DNA of 64,000 nucleotides, from NCBI RefSeq assembly GCF_023701945.1, contig NZ_JABAEF010000001.1:434001-498000 (forward strand). The letters run 5' to 3'. The notes under the pieces were generated by a model, which was not told the origin of the DNA, ran no database searches, and saw nothing but the letters and a program-made list of their open reading frames with translations. This DNA is from Rhizobium sp. CG5. Its GTDB lineage: Bacteria > Pseudomonadota > Alphaproteobacteria > Rhizobiales > Rhizobiaceae. Positions 50,640 through 60,434 of the stretch are shown here, one piece after another (the first letter of the stretch is position 1; each line of letters opens with the position of its first letter). The translations under genes were made by a program, and so were the position numbers.

Positions 50640-51611
50640 TTAGAGAAGAATATCGTCGCGGATGCAGGCCGACTGATGCCGATCGCCGACCGTCTTGAGC
50701 GGCGGGACGGTGTCGGCACAGGCGGGCTGGGGATAGGGACAGCGGCTGCGGGACACGCAGCCGGAGGGTGGATGAAGCGGCGAGGGGGTCTCGCCGCTCA
50801 GGCGGATGCGGCGGCTTTCGTGATGCAGGCCGGGCTCGGCCGAGATCAGCGCCGCGGTATAGGGGTGTTTCGGCGCAAAATGCACCGCGTCGGCCGGACC
50901 GACTTCCATCACCCGACCGAGATAGAGCACCATGACCCGATCGGAGATGAAGCGCACGACGGACAGGTCATGGCTGATGAAGAGAAGCGAAATGCCGGTC
51001 TTCCGGCGCAGCTCGGCCAGAAGATTGAGCACCTGCGCCTGGATCGAGACGTCGAGGGCCGAGACGGCTTCATCGCAGACGATGAAGCGCGGCTCGACCG
51101 CCAGCGCACGGGCGATGCCGATCCGCTGGCGCTGTCCGCCGGAGAATTCGTGCGGGCGACGGTCGAGAAAGCTCGGGTCGAGACCGACCAGCCCCATCAG
51201 CTCTGTCAGGCGTGCAGCCCGTCCGGCGCCCTTGTGCAGCCCATGGGCGTCCAGCGCTTCCGACAGCACGGCGCGAATGGTCTTGCGCGGATCGAGGCTG
51301 GCATAGGGATCCTGGAAGATGATCTGCATGCGCCGGCGCAGGTCGCGCAGTTGCGGACGGGAGATCGTGTTGAGATCGATGCCGTCGAAACGCATCGTCT
51401 GGCTCTGCGAGCGGATCAGACGCAGGATCGCCCTGCCGATCGTGCTCTTGCCAGAGCCGCTTTCGCCAACCAGACCGAGCACTTCGCCGGGCGCGACGCT
51501 CAGATTGACATCGTGCAGCACCTGCATGGTGTGCTTGCCGAACAGCCCGCGCCGACCGACGGGATAGCTCTTGTTGAGGCTCTCGACCTCGAGAAGTGGT
51601 GGGGCGCTCAT
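50640..51611 (-). CDS. ABC transporter ATPase, OppF/DppF type
   Basis: A 323-residue ATPase with Walker [12 protein letters not shown] (about 42-52), Q-loop IFQDPYASLDPRKT, signature FSGGQRQRIGIARAL, Walker B FIVCDEAVSALD and H-loop FISHDLSVV. The C-terminal oligopeptide-transporter extension has the cysteines SGCVSRSRCPYPQPACAD that bind an iron-sulfur cluster in related DppF proteins. Its ATG overlaps the stop of the fused permease-ATPase gene by 4 nt (51608-51611). It is the second ATPase of this importer. Confidence 0.94.
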   Translation of the reverse strand: MSAPPLLEVESLNKSYPVGRRGLFGKHTMQVLHDVNLSVAPGEVLGLVGESGSGKSTIGRAILRLIRSQSQTMRFDGIDLNTISRPQLRDLRRRMQIIFQDPYASLDPRKTIRAVLSEALDAHGLHKGAGRAARLTELMGLVGLDPSFLDRRPHEFSGGQRQRIGIARALAVEPRFIVCDEAVSALDVSIQAQVLNLLAELRRKTGISLLFISHDLSVVRFISDRVMVLYLGRVMEVGPADAVHFAPKHPYTAALISAEPGLHHESRRIRLSGETPSPLHPPSGCVSRSRCPYPQPACADTVPPLKTVGDRHQSACIRDDILL

Positions 51612-53533
51612 GCGGCTTGCTCCGATGTGTCGTCCGGAACGACAGGTATTCCGGGCGCCAGCAGACAGCGCACGGATCGCTGCCCGTCCGCGGATGGCAA
51701 AAGGGCGGGCCTTGTTGCCGCGCAGGCCGTCACCGCGATCGGACAGCGGTCGCGAAAGGCGCAGCCGGAGGGGCGGGCGTCGGGTAGGGGCGGGGTGCCC
51801 GATATGGCCGGCAGGCGGTCACCGCGTGTCGAATGCAGCCGCTCATGGGACGACGGCATGCTTTCGATCAAGGCGCGCGTATAGGGGTGATGGGGATCGC
51901 GCAGGATCAGGTCGGCCGGTCCCTCTTCGACCACCAGGCCGGAATACATCACGGCGACCCGGTCGGCGATATCGGCGACGATGCCGAGATTATGGCTGAT
52001 GAACAGGAGGCTCAGGCCATCGGCCTGATTGTGGCGCAGGCTCTGCAGCAGTTCGATGATCTCGGCCTGGATCGTCACGTCGAGTGCAGTCGTCGGCTCG
52101 TCGGCGATCAACAGGCGTGGCGCACAGGTTAGCGCCATGGCGATCATCACCCGCTGGCGCATGCCGCCGGACATTTCGTGCGGATAGCCGTCGAAACGCC
52201 GCTCGGCCTCGTTGATGCCGACCTGTTGCAGCAGTTCGATGGCATGGCGGCGTGCGTCGGCTGAAGACATCGGCCGATGGGCAAGGATGGCCTCGACCAT
52301 CTGCGCGCCGACCTTGTGGATCGGATTGAGCGCGGTCATCGGTTCCTGGAAGATCATGGCCACGTCATTGCCGCGGATTTCTTCCAGCGCCCGTGCTGTC
52401 TGCTGGCCAAGATCGATCATCTCGCCGGACTTTCGACGCAGCCGCAGCGTGCCGCCGACCTGCCGGATCGCGCCCGGCAGCAGGCCCATGAGGGCCAGCG
52501 ACGACAAGGATTTGCCGGAGCCGCTTTCGCCGACGAGTGCTGTGCACTGGTTGGCGCGCAGGGTCAGGGACACGTCCTCGATGACGGAGACGGCCGCGCC
52601 GGGCCGCGCGATATCGAGGCGCAGGTTGCGGATCGTCGCCACCACGTCGGGGTCCTCGTCGACGGGCGCATTCGCCAGGGAGAGCGGCACCGAGGTCTGG
52701 TCCTTGCCGTCTGCGGCTCCCCCCTTCGGATCGAGCGCGTCGCGCAGCCGGTCGCAGAAGAAATTGATCACATAGATCGTCAGCACCAGCGCCACGCAGG
52801 GAATGATGATGCCAAGCGGATCCTGGTTCATGAACTGCCTTGCGCCGCGGATCATCTGTCCCCAGGAGGGGGCCGGCGGAACCACGCCGAGGCCGAGGAA
52901 GGACAGACCGCTTTCAATGGTGATGGCGGCGGCGGCGGTCAGGGAATATTGGACCGAGACGGGGCCGGCGATGTTCGGCAGGATGGTGCGTAGCACGATG
53001 CTGCCGGAGGGGGTGCCGAGCGCGCGGGACGCTTCGACGAAATCAAGCGCCGAGACGCGCATGGCCTCCGAATAGGCGATCCGGGCAAAGCTTGGAAAAT
53101 ACAGCACCGACAAGACGGCAACCAGCGTGGTCGCTCCGGGGCCGAACAGCGTCACGACCAGCAGCGCCAGCAGGATGGGCGGAAAACACAGCACCACGTC
53201 GGCGAGCTTGGTGCTGATGAAGGAGAAAGGTCCGCGAAAATAGGCGCCGACCAGGCCGAACAGCGTTCCGACGATCCCGGCAATGGTGGTGGCCACAAAG
53301 GCGACGGTCAGCGAGACCTGGCCGCCATAGAGCACACGGGCCAGGCGGTCGCGGCCGAACTCGTCCTGCCCCAGCCAATGCGCGAGGCTTGGCGCAGCCA
53401 GCCGGTTGCGCACGGCGATCTTGATCGGGTCGGCGTCGGTCAGCAGCGGCGCTGCAAACGGGATCAGGATCAGGGCGACCAGCAGGATGCTGGGCAGGAT
53501 CATGGGCCTGGGGATGTGGAACAACCGGTTCAT
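51608..53533 (-). CDS. fused ABC permease (DppC) and ATPase (DppD)
   Basis: A 641-residue protein joining two usually separate subunits. Residues 1-275 are a DppC permease ([21 protein letters not shown] loop [20 protein letters not shown], closing [14 protein letters not shown]). After a linker of about 30 residues, 300-635 form the ATPase: Walker [12 protein letters not shown]-loop [14 protein letters not shown], signature [15 protein letters not shown], Walker [14 protein letters not shown]-loop FISHNLGIV and the cysteine tail [16 protein letters not shown]. There is no stop or frame change between the parts. ATGA overlaps link it to the DppB gene (53530-53533) and the OppF-like gene (51608-51611). 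Confidence 0.94.
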   Translation of the reverse strand: MNRLFHIPRPMILPSILLVALILIPFAAPLLTDADPIKIAVRNRLAAPSLAHWLGQDEFGRDRLARVLYGGQVSLTVAFVATTIAGIVGTLFGLVGAYFRGPFSFISTKLADVVLCFPPILLALLVVTLFGPGATTLVAVLSVLYFPSFARIAYSEAMRVSALDFVEASRALGTPSGSIVLRTILPNIAGPVSVQYSLTAAAAITIESGLSFLGLGVVPPAPSWGQMIRGARQFMNQDPLGIIIPCVALVLTIYVINFFCDRLRDALDPKGGAADGKDQTSVPLSLANAPVDEDPDVVATIRNLRLDIARPGAAVSVIEDVSLTLRANQCTALVGESGSGKSLSSLALMGLLPGAIRQVGGTLRLRRKSGEMIDLGQQTARALEEIRGNDVAMIFQEPMTALNPIHKVGAQMVEAILAHRPMSSADARRHAIELLQQVGINEAERRFDGYPHEMSGGMRQRVMIAMALTCAPRLLIADEPTTALDVTIQAEIIELLQSLRHNQADGLSLLFISHNLGIVADIADRVAVMYSGLVVEEGPADLILRDPHHPYTRALIESMPSSHERLHSTRGDRLPAISGTPPLPDARPSGCAFRDRCPIAVTACAATRPALLPSADGQRSVRCLLAPGIPVVPDDTSEQAA

Positions 53534-54483
53534 TGCAGACGGATCCTCGGATCGATGAGCGATGACAGGATGTCGATCACCAGATTGATGCCGATGAAGA
53601 TCGCGGCGACGGTGAGAATGATGGCGCGAACGGTCGGGTAGTCGCGCTGTTCGACGGCCGAGACCAGAAGGCCGCTGATGCCGGGCCAGTTGTAGACGAA
53701 TTCGACGAGGACCGTCGAACCCAGCAGAATGCCGAGCTGCAGGCCGACCACCGTGATGATCGGTCCGAGCGCATTCTTCAGCACATGGCGGCGCACGACC
53801 AGCGATCGGCGCAGTCCTTTGGCGGCGGCGGTGCGCACCCAGTCATGGCCGCGCATTTCCAGCACGCTTGCCCGCGTCATGCGGAAAATGATGGTGCCGA
53901 GATGCAGGCCGACGGTCAGCGCCGGCAGGATCAGCATCTGCAGATGCTGGCCGGGATTGGAGGCAAAGGCGACATAGCCACCCGCCGGCAGCCAGCCCAG
54001 TTGCTGGGCAAAGAAGTAGATGAACAGGGTGCCGATCACGAAGCCGGGCACCGAGGTGATCAGGGCATTGAGGCCGGAGGCGGTGATATCGAACCGTCCG
54101 CCGGCTTTTAGTCCCGCAATGGTGCCGGCCGGAATCGCCAGGCCGAGGGCCAGGATGGCGCCGACGATGATCAGTTCGAGCGTGCGCGGCAGGCGCAGGG
54201 CGATGGCGTCCGAGATTGCCCCTTTGTCGACGATTGACCGGCCGAAATCGAACCGCACCGTGTTGTAGAGGAAGGTTCCGTACTGCTCGAGAACCGGCTG
54301 ATCGAGCCCCATTTCGGCCCGGACATTGGCGATGGCCTCGGGTGTCGCCGACCCGCCTCCGGTGGACAGAAGCAGTTCTGCGGGATCGCCGGGCACGATG
54401 AGCAGGAGCGAGAAGATGATCGTGCCGATGACCAGCAGCATGGCGGCTGCGGCCGCCACGCGGCGTATCACAAAGGCCAGCAT
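53530..54483 (-). CDS. ABC transporter permease, DppB type
   Basis: A 317-residue permease with the DppB start MLAFVIRRVAAAAAMLLVIG, the LLIVPGDPAELLLS periplasmic turn, six helices, the EAA loop DWVRTAAAKGLRRSLVVRRH and the C-terminus [15 protein letters not shown]. The ATG at 54483 has AAGGGG 6 nt upstream; the longer frame to 54903 lies inside the binding-protein gene and is not permease sequence. It lies 10 nt after the binding-protein gene and is coupled to the fused permease-ATPase gene. Confidence 0.93.
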   Translation of the reverse strand: MLAFVIRRVAAAAAMLLVIGTIIFSLLLIVPGDPAELLLSTGGGSATPEAIANVRAEMGLDQPVLEQYGTFLYNTVRFDFGRSIVDKGAISDAIALRLPRTLELIIVGAILALGLAIPAGTIAGLKAGGRFDITASGLNALITSVPGFVIGTLFIYFFAQQLGWLPAGGYVAFASNPGQHLQMLILPALTVGLHLGTIIFRMTRASVLEMRGHDWVRTAAAKGLRRSLVVRRHVLKNALGPIITVVGLQLGILLGSTVLVEFVYNWPGISGLLVSAVEQRDYPTVRAIILTVAAIFIGINLVIDILSSLIDPRIRLQ

Positions 54484-54493
54484 GCAAAACCCC

Positions 54494-56041
54494 TTATGCC
54501 AGTTTCGTCTCGTCGAGCGCGTAGGCGGAGGAGCCGCTGAGGAAGCCTGGTAGCTGTTCGAAGCCCGAGACCGCCTTGCGCATCGCATAGGCCTGGACGC
54601 GCCAGTTGAGCGGCACCTGCGGCACTTCCTCGAAATAGGCGACAACCAGCTCTTTGTAGATGGCCTTGCGCTTGGCCGGGTCGATTTCGCTGCGGCCTTT
54701 TTCCAACAGACCGTCGATCCGCTCACTCTTGAAGCCGAAGGACTGCAGATAGGACGGATTGCCCGAATAGAGCAGCGACCACAGCGCATCGGGATCGTTA
54801 TAATTGCCGGAGGTGCCGTGGACGGCGATGTCGTATTTGCCTTCCTTGCCGGCGGTAACGCGCGTTCCCCAGTCGGGCAGATCCAGCGTTGCGGTGATGC
54901 CAATCATGGCGAGATAGGCCTGGACCACGGAGGCGGTATCCTGGTGCATGCCATAGGTGGCGGTGGCCAGCAGCCGGCACTCGAAGCCGTTCGGATAGCC
55001 CGCCTCCGTCAGCAGGGCTTTTGCCTTGTCGATATCGAATGTCCATTGATGGGCGGGGTCGGTCAGGTCGAAGGGCGAGCCCTGCGGGTTTGGCAGGCCG
55101 TAAAGCGGCACGCCACGGCCGGCAAAGGCCGCATCGACCACATCTTGCCGCTCGATCGCATAGCCAACGGCCTGGCGAACCTTGGGATTGGCGAAGGGAC
55201 CATCGGTGACGTTGAACAGCAGGAACATGAAAGGCCCGAGCGTGCTCTTCATCGTCAGCGTGCTCGATGCCTCGACGGCGTCGAACTGGGTCCAGGGCAG
55301 GTACTCGATCAGATCGACATCGCCGGCTTCAAGGGCTGCATAGCGCAGGTTCTCGTCGGCATAGGCTATGAAGCGGATGCCGTCGACATTGGGCTGATCC
55401 GCCATGTAATAGTCGGGAAAGCGCGCCAGTTCGATATAGACGCCTTTTTCGCTGCCCTTCATGGTGAAGGGACCGGCGCCGATGACGTTTTCCGGGGTGC
55501 TCTTCGTCGAGATGATCGGGCAGCAATAGCTGGCCATCAGGTCGAGGAAGATGGCGCTCGGTGCGTTGAGCGTGATCTGCACGGTTTTGTCGTCCAGCGC
55601 CTTGACGTCGGTGATGATCTTCAGGTCGCTCTTCAGATAGGCGCTGGAGCCTTCCTTGGTGATTTCTCCAAGCGAGTAGATCACATCGGCTGACGTCACG
55701 GGGCTGCCATCATGAAAGACGGCATTGCTGCGCAGCTTGAAGACGGCGGTATTCGGGTTGCTCCATTCGACGCTTTCGGCCGCCTCGGGCTGCAGCGTGC
55801 CCGCCGCATCATAGCCCATCAGCCCGCGATACATCATCAGCTTCACGGTATTGGCGGCGCCGCCGGTATTGTCGAAAGGCTTGATCGTCGGGGGAAAGGT
55901 CGACAGGCCGAACTTCAGCACGGAGCCAGCGGCCTGAGCGCTCAGACGGTGCGGCAATCCCAGCGCTGTGATACCGGCGCCTAGACCCAGCAGGACGGCA
56001 CGTCTTGTGGCCATTGTACCCTTGTGGAAGGAGCTCGTCAT
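54494..56041 (-). CDS. ABC transporter substrate-binding protein, peptide type (SBP_bac_5)
   Basis: A 515-residue exported protein. The N-terminus MATRRAVLLGLGAGITALGL has a twin arginine followed by a hydrophobic stretch, suggesting possible Tat export, and the mature part starts near residue 37. Family-5 landmarks are MMYRGLMGYDAAGTLQPEAA, AVFKLRSNAVFHDGSPVTSA, VIGAGPFTMKGSEKGVYIEL and NPKVRQAVGYAIERQDVVD. It binds a peptide-like or amide compound. It is first in the operon with DppB, fused DppC-DppD, OppF and the creatininase-family gene. The 430-nt region upstream holds its promoter and that of a divergent gene. Confidence 0.92.
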   Translation of the reverse strand: MTSSFHKGTMATRRAVLLGLGAGITALGLPHRLSAQAAGSVLKFGLSTFPPTIKPFDNTGGAANTVKLMMYRGLMGYDAAGTLQPEAAESVEWSNPNTAVFKLRSNAVFHDGSPVTSADVIYSLGEITKEGSSAYLKSDLKIITDVKALDDKTVQITLNAPSAIFLDLMASYCCPIISTKSTPENVIGAGPFTMKGSEKGVYIELARFPDYYMADQPNVDGIRFIAYADENLRYAALEAGDVDLIEYLPWTQFDAVEASSTLTMKSTLGPFMFLLFNVTDGPFANPKVRQAVGYAIERQDVVDAAFAGRGVPLYGLPNPQGSPFDLTDPAHQWTFDIDKAKALLTEAGYPNGFECRLLATATYGMHQDTASVVQAYLAMIGITATLDLPDWGTRVTAGKEGKYDIAVHGTSGNYNDPDALWSLLYSGNPSYLQSFGFKSERIDGLLEKGRSEIDPAKRKAIYKELVVAYFEEVPQVPLNWRVQAYAMRKAVSGFEQLPGFLSGSSAYALDETKLA

Positions 56042-56354
56042 GGAAACCTCGAAACGGTTGGAGGGCAGAGCGGAGAGCTTTTAAAGAATTTGCCTGGTGA
56101 TCGAACTATCTGCAGCCCGTGGCTGTCCAATCAAAATTTTCTTTATGAGATATAGATTTCTTTTCCCTGACGCTGCGCTGCAGCATGAATTGTATGCGAT
56201 CACATTCTATTCTCTCTGGAATTACAACGATCAAGCGCGCGGCCGGAATTGCAAATACAGCGTCAGCTTGTGCCGATTCCGTCTTCAACCGATGGCAGTT
56301 TTGTGACGATTTTTGATTTTGGTGGCGCGCGGGATAAAATTGCGCAGCAGCGGC

Positions 56355-56387
56355 GCGATCAAAATTTCCGAACAGCGATCAAAATTT
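56355..56387. repeat. two direct repeats in the 430-nt divergent intergenic region
   Basis: GCGATCAAAATTT occurs at 56355-56367 and again at 56375-56387, with starts 20 bp (about two helical turns) apart. A shorter copy, ATCAAAATTT, lies at 56130-56139 near the other promoter. The region 56042-56472 separates the binding-protein operon from the plus-strand decarboxylase-like gene and has no coding frame with family features. The repeats are good candidates for tandem binding of one regulator that controls both directions. Confidence 0.5.
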
Positions 56388-56472
56388 TTTCGATTGGACC
56401 GTCTGTTGCGCGGTCGGCTATGCCCGTGGGTGAGCCTGTTTTACAGCGTCGGCTCGCATCAGGGAGTGCCAG

Positions 56473-57429
56473 ATGACATTGAAGATCCGCCTTGCGGTCC
56501 GCGACTGGGATTACGTCACGCCGCTGCTGCTGGGAGACGTCTCTTCGGATTTGCTGGCGCTCAAGGTCGAACGGGTCGATACGCTGGTCTCGGATGTTGC
56601 CGGCAGCGATGTTTACGATGCAGCGGAGGTCTCCTTCAGCCGCTATGCACAATTGCGCCATGACGGCGACGACAGCGTCGTTGGAATTCCGAACTTCATC
56701 ATGCGGGGATTCCGGCATCGCTGCATCATCACCACGAAAGACAGCACGCTTCATCAGCTGTCGGACCTTAAGGATAAGAAGATCGGCGTGACCGGCTGGC
56801 GCGATTCCGGAAATGTCTGGACGCGCGCCGCGTTGAGACGGGCCGGCGTCGGCATCGAGGATGTCCGGTGGTATGCCGGGCGCCTGACGGCGGCCCATCC
56901 GATCGTCGACCGGCTGGACGGTTTCGGCCGGGCGGGGCGGATCGAGGCCTGTCCGGGCGAAAAGCCGATGGTCGATCTGTTGCGCGAGGGGTTTCTCGAT
57001 GCGATCTTCACGCCCTTCATGCCGGACGGTTTCTTCGATCCGGCCTCCGACCTGCGGCCGCTGCTCGACCATGTCGTTTCGGCCGAAATCGATTATGTCA
57101 ACGCTGTCGGCTATATGCCCGGCATGCACGTGATCTCCGTCAAGGCGCCGATCGTTGCGGCCCATCCCTGGGTCGTCGGGGAACTCAGCCGCATGGTCGA
57201 TGCGTCGCGCAGTCTCTGGCTTGCCAAGCGCCGCAAGTATGCCGATACATCTCCCTTCATGCTCGATGAGCTGCGCCGGTCCGCGGCGGGTCTGCCGGAG
57301 ACATGGGCGGCCTCCGGCATGGCTGCGAACCGCAAGATGATGAAGGATTTCGCCGATGAACTCTATCAGCAGCAGATCCTTTCCCGCCTCCTGACGGTCG
57401 AGGAGCTCTTTCCCCATGGCTTCGATTGA
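56473..57429 (+). CDS. 4,5-dihydroxyphthalate decarboxylase-like/periplasmic-binding-fold protein
   Basis: A 318-residue soluble protein without a signal peptide. It starts LKIRLAVRDWDYVTPLLLGD and has DVYDAAEVSFSRYAQLRHDG, PNFIMRGFRHRCIITTKDST and LKDKKIGVTGWRDSGNVWTR. This is the pattern of proteins annotated as 4,5-dihydroxyphthalate decarboxylases, whose fold is that of type 2 binding proteins such as NMT1/THI5. Real activity is uncertain since few members have been tested. Its stop overlaps a TTG start of the next gene (57426-57429). It is divergent from the ABC/creatininase operon. Confidence 0.75.
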   Translation: MTLKIRLAVRDWDYVTPLLLGDVSSDLLALKVERVDTLVSDVAGSDVYDAAEVSFSRYAQLRHDGDDSVVGIPNFIMRGFRHRCIITTKDSTLHQLSDLKDKKIGVTGWRDSGNVWTRAALRRAGVGIEDVRWYAGRLTAAHPIVDRLDGFGRAGRIEACPGEKPMVDLLREGFLDAIFTPFMPDGFFDPASDLRPLLDHVVSAEIDYVNAVGYMPGMHVISVKAPIVAAHPWVVGELSRMVDASRSLWLAKRRKYADTSPFMLDELRRSAAGLPETWAASGMAANRKMMKDFADELYQQQILSRLLTVEELFPHGFD

Positions 57430-57479
57430 GCGAAAACCGTGTCGGTTTCAAACAGGTCGTGTCAGCGATGGAGAGCGTC

Positions 57480-60347
57480 ATGACGGGTGAGCCATCAAGC
57501 GGGATCAGCCAGCTGGCGGAGGCGCTACGGGCCGCGCGTTTTGCCGGCGAGATCGAGACGGACAGCGCGCTTCGTGCGGCCATGTCGACCGACAATTCCG
57601 TCTACCAGATCTTTCCCGACCTGATCGTCGCACCGCGCGATGCGGAGGACGTCATCCGTCTGCTGGGGGTTTTGGATCTGCCCGCCTTTACCGGCATCGG
57701 GCTCACGGCACGCGGCGGGGGCACCGGTACCAATGGCCAGGCCCTGAACCGCGGCGTCATCCTAGATTTTCGCCGGCACATGAACCGGCTGATCGAGGTC
57801 AACGCCGCCGAGCAATGGGCCGATGTCGAGCCGGGCATCGTGCTTGATGACCTCAACGAGCAATTGCGGCCGTTGGGGCTGTTCTTCGCGCCTGAGACCT
57901 CCACATCGACGCGCTGTACGGTGGGCGGCATGGTCTCGACGGACGCTTCGGGCAAGGGATCGCGCGTCTATGGCAAGACGTCAGACAATATTGTCGGCCT
58001 GGAGATTGCCCGCGCGCAAGGCCTGCTTGCCTCCTTCGCGCCGGCGCCTGTCTGGGCGGGCCCGATGCTGGCGCGCGCTGAAGCGGTAGCGCGGTCGGGC
58101 CGGGACGCCTTTGTCACTGCGACGCCAAAACTCAACCGCCGCTTTACCGGCTATGACCTGGAGCGCGCCTGTCCCGACAAGGGTGGTTTCGAATGGTGGC
58201 GGCTGTTTCTCGGCGCCGAAGGCACGCTTGGGCCCATCACCCGCGTTCGGGTGCATCTGCACCGCATCGAAACGGAAAAGCGCCTTGTCGTGGTGGGCTT
58301 CGGCAGCTTCTCGCAGGCCCTGGCCTCCGCCCTGCCGCTGCTTTCCGACGCGCCAACCGCCATCGAAGTGATGGATGAGCGTGTCCAGCAGCTGGCGCAG
58401 GCCGCCGGAATTCTGTCGCGTCTGCCGGAAGCGCTTTGCCCGAAGGGCGCGGCGCGCGTGGCCTATGTCTTCCTGGAGTTCAATGGTGACGATGCAAGCC
58501 TGCTGGACGGGCGCGTTGCTGCCAGCCTTGCGCGCCTTGCCACACTGCCAGGCATAGGTGCTGTCCATGTGGCAAAGGACAAGGCGGAGATCCGGGACCT
58601 GTGGGCGATCCGCTCGGCCGGCGTCGGACTGCTCGGCAAGGTCGATGGCCTGGCCCGACCCGTCGCTTTCGTGGAGGACTGTGTCGTTCCGCCGGAACAT
58701 CTTGCAGCGTTCGTGGAGGAATTCCTGGCGGTGCTGTCGGCCCACGGGCTCGGCTTCGGCATGTATGGCCATGTGGATGTCGGCTGTCTGCACATTCGCC
58801 CGGCGCTCAACATCGACCTGCAGAAAGATCGCGACACGCTGGTGTCGATCTCTAAGGCGGTGTTCGAGCTGACCCGCAAATATGGCGGCATATTCTGGGG
58901 CGAGCATGGCAAGGGCGTGCGGGGTGCGTTTCTGGCCGAATGGATCGGCCCCGAGGCCTATCGGGCGCTGCAGGGCGTGAAGGCCGCCTTTGATCCGAAG
59001 GGCCAGTACAATCCCGGCAAGCTGGTGAGTGTCGACGGCGAGATCATGGGCATTGCGACGACGGCCTTCCGGCCGTTCAACACGACAGAAGGCCATGCCC
59101 TGGAGCGGGCCTTCCGCTGCAACGGCAATGCCCAGTGCCTCAGCTATCAGGCGACTGCGCCGATGTGCCCGTCGTTCAAGGCAAGCGCCGACCTTCGCCA
59201 GTCGCCGAAGGGGCGGGCCGATGCCTTGCGCGCCTGGAAGGCGGCGCGGGATCGCGGCACGCCAGAGCGGGTCGACGAGGCTGATCTTCTCGGTGTTCTC
59301 GACACCTGCCTCGGCTGCAAGGCCTGTGCTTCCTCATGCCCGGTGCAGGTCGACATTCCGCATATGCGGTCGGCTTTCTACGCCGACTATTATGGACGCA
59401 AGGGCCGACCGCTTGGCGACCGCTTGACGATACTGGCGGAACGGTGGAGCCGGCTTCAGGTTCGCATGGCGCCGATCGTCAGGCCGGTCTGGCCGCTTGT
59501 GCGCATGTTTGCCGGGCCCTTGCTGCAGGCGACCGACCTGCCAAAACACATCGCCCGGCCCATGCCGAAGACCGACCGCATCGGCCTGGACGAACTCGGC
59601 AAGCCCTTGCCCGACAAGACGGTGCTGCTGTTTCAGGACTGGTTCACGGCCTTGTTCGACGAGGATGTGCAGCGCGATGCTCTGGCCGGCTTCAAGGCGC
59701 TCGGCTACCGGCCGCTGCTGGTCGAGATGCTGCCGGCCGGCAAGGCGGCGCTCAATCTCGGGGCCATGGCTGATTTCAAGGCTATGGCAACCGCGCTGGC
59801 GCAAACCCTCCACCGCGCGGCCGCCTCCGGTGCGCCGTTGATCGGGCTCGATCCTGCCTTTGTGATGATGCTGCGGGAGGATTATCCCAAGGCCGGGGTC
59901 GATGTGCCCGACATGCTTTTGCCGCAGGAGTTTCTGGCGCGGGAGATCGCTGCCGGGTGCCGTCTGCCGACATCCCGACACGAGTTCTCCGCAACGCTGC
60001 TCAGCCATTGCACGGAGGCGACGTCCTTGCCGCAGGCCGGGTCCCTATGGGGGGAGGTCTTTGCGGCGATCAGCGTCACCCTGTCCACACCTGCCACCGG
60101 TTGCTGCGGCATGGCCGGCCTGTTCGGCCATCAGAAACGCCATCAGCCGGTGTCGCGCCGCTTGTTCGAGATGTCCTGGGCACAGCACATGCGGCACGAA
60201 AGGCCCGTCGTTGCGACCGGGTTTTCCTGCCGCTGCCAGGCGGAACGCCTGGACGGACGCGCCTTGCGCCATCCCCTCGGCCTGATCGCCGATCTGTTGG
60301 GATCAAGTGGTGCGAAGGGAGTGGACGACCTGATGATCGGCAGCTGA
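57480..60347 (+). CDS. FAD-linked oxidase fused to 4Fe-4S and CCG domains (D-2-hydroxyacid dehydrogenase type)
   Basis: A 955-residue flavoprotein in the style of YdiJ. The FAD domain (about 40-270) has GIGLTARGGGTGTNGQALNR and CTVGGMVSTDASGKGSRVYG. The oxidase C-domain (about 280-540) has FGMYGHVDVGCLHIRPALN and FWGEHGKGVRGAFLAEW. The ferredoxin-like part has CNGNAQCLSYQATAPMCPSF and CLGCKACASSCPVQVDIP. The C-terminal domain ends in CCG motif TGCCGMAGLFG and FSCRCQAERLDG. It should oxidise a D-2-hydroxy acid (lactate or 2-hydroxyglutarate type). The ATG at 57480 has GGAG 6 nt upstream; the coupled TTG at 57426 is the alternative start. Confidence 0.88.
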   Translation: MTGEPSSGISQLAEALRAARFAGEIETDSALRAAMSTDNSVYQIFPDLIVAPRDAEDVIRLLGVLDLPAFTGIGLTARGGGTGTNGQALNRGVILDFRRHMNRLIEVNAAEQWADVEPGIVLDDLNEQLRPLGLFFAPETSTSTRCTVGGMVSTDASGKGSRVYGKTSDNIVGLEIARAQGLLASFAPAPVWAGPMLARAEAVARSGRDAFVTATPKLNRRFTGYDLERACPDKGGFEWWRLFLGAEGTLGPITRVRVHLHRIETEKRLVVVGFGSFSQALASALPLLSDAPTAIEVMDERVQQLAQAAGILSRLPEALCPKGAARVAYVFLEFNGDDASLLDGRVAASLARLATLPGIGAVHVAKDKAEIRDLWAIRSAGVGLLGKVDGLARPVAFVEDCVVPPEHLAAFVEEFLAVLSAHGLGFGMYGHVDVGCLHIRPALNIDLQKDRDTLVSISKAVFELTRKYGGIFWGEHGKGVRGAFLAEWIGPEAYRALQGVKAAFDPKGQYNPGKLVSVDGEIMGIATTAFRPFNTTEGHALERAFRCNGNAQCLSYQATAPMCPSFKASADLRQSPKGRADALRAWKAARDRGTPERVDEADLLGVLDTCLGCKACASSCPVQVDIPHMRSAFYADYYGRKGRPLGDRLTILAERWSRLQVRMAPIVRPVWPLVRMFAGPLLQATDLPKHIARPMPKTDRIGLDELGKPLPDKTVLLFQDWFTALFDEDVQRDALAGFKALGYRPLLVEMLPAGKAALNLGAMADFKAMATALAQTLHRAAASGAPLIGLDPAFVMMLREDYPKAGVDVPDMLLPQEFLAREIAAGCRLPTSRHEFSATLLSHCTEATSLPQAGSLWGEVFAAISVTLSTPATGCCGMAGLFGHQKRHQPVSRRLFEMSWAQHMRHERPVVATGFSCRCQAERLDGRALRHPLGLIADLLGSSGAKGVDDLMIGS

Positions 60348-60434
60348 CTAAACGATATGCACTCTGTCATCGCGTTCACTGACGCCATTGCCAAGCAGCA
60401 AAACATGGGAGAGGGGGAGATGATGGATCTTTCC

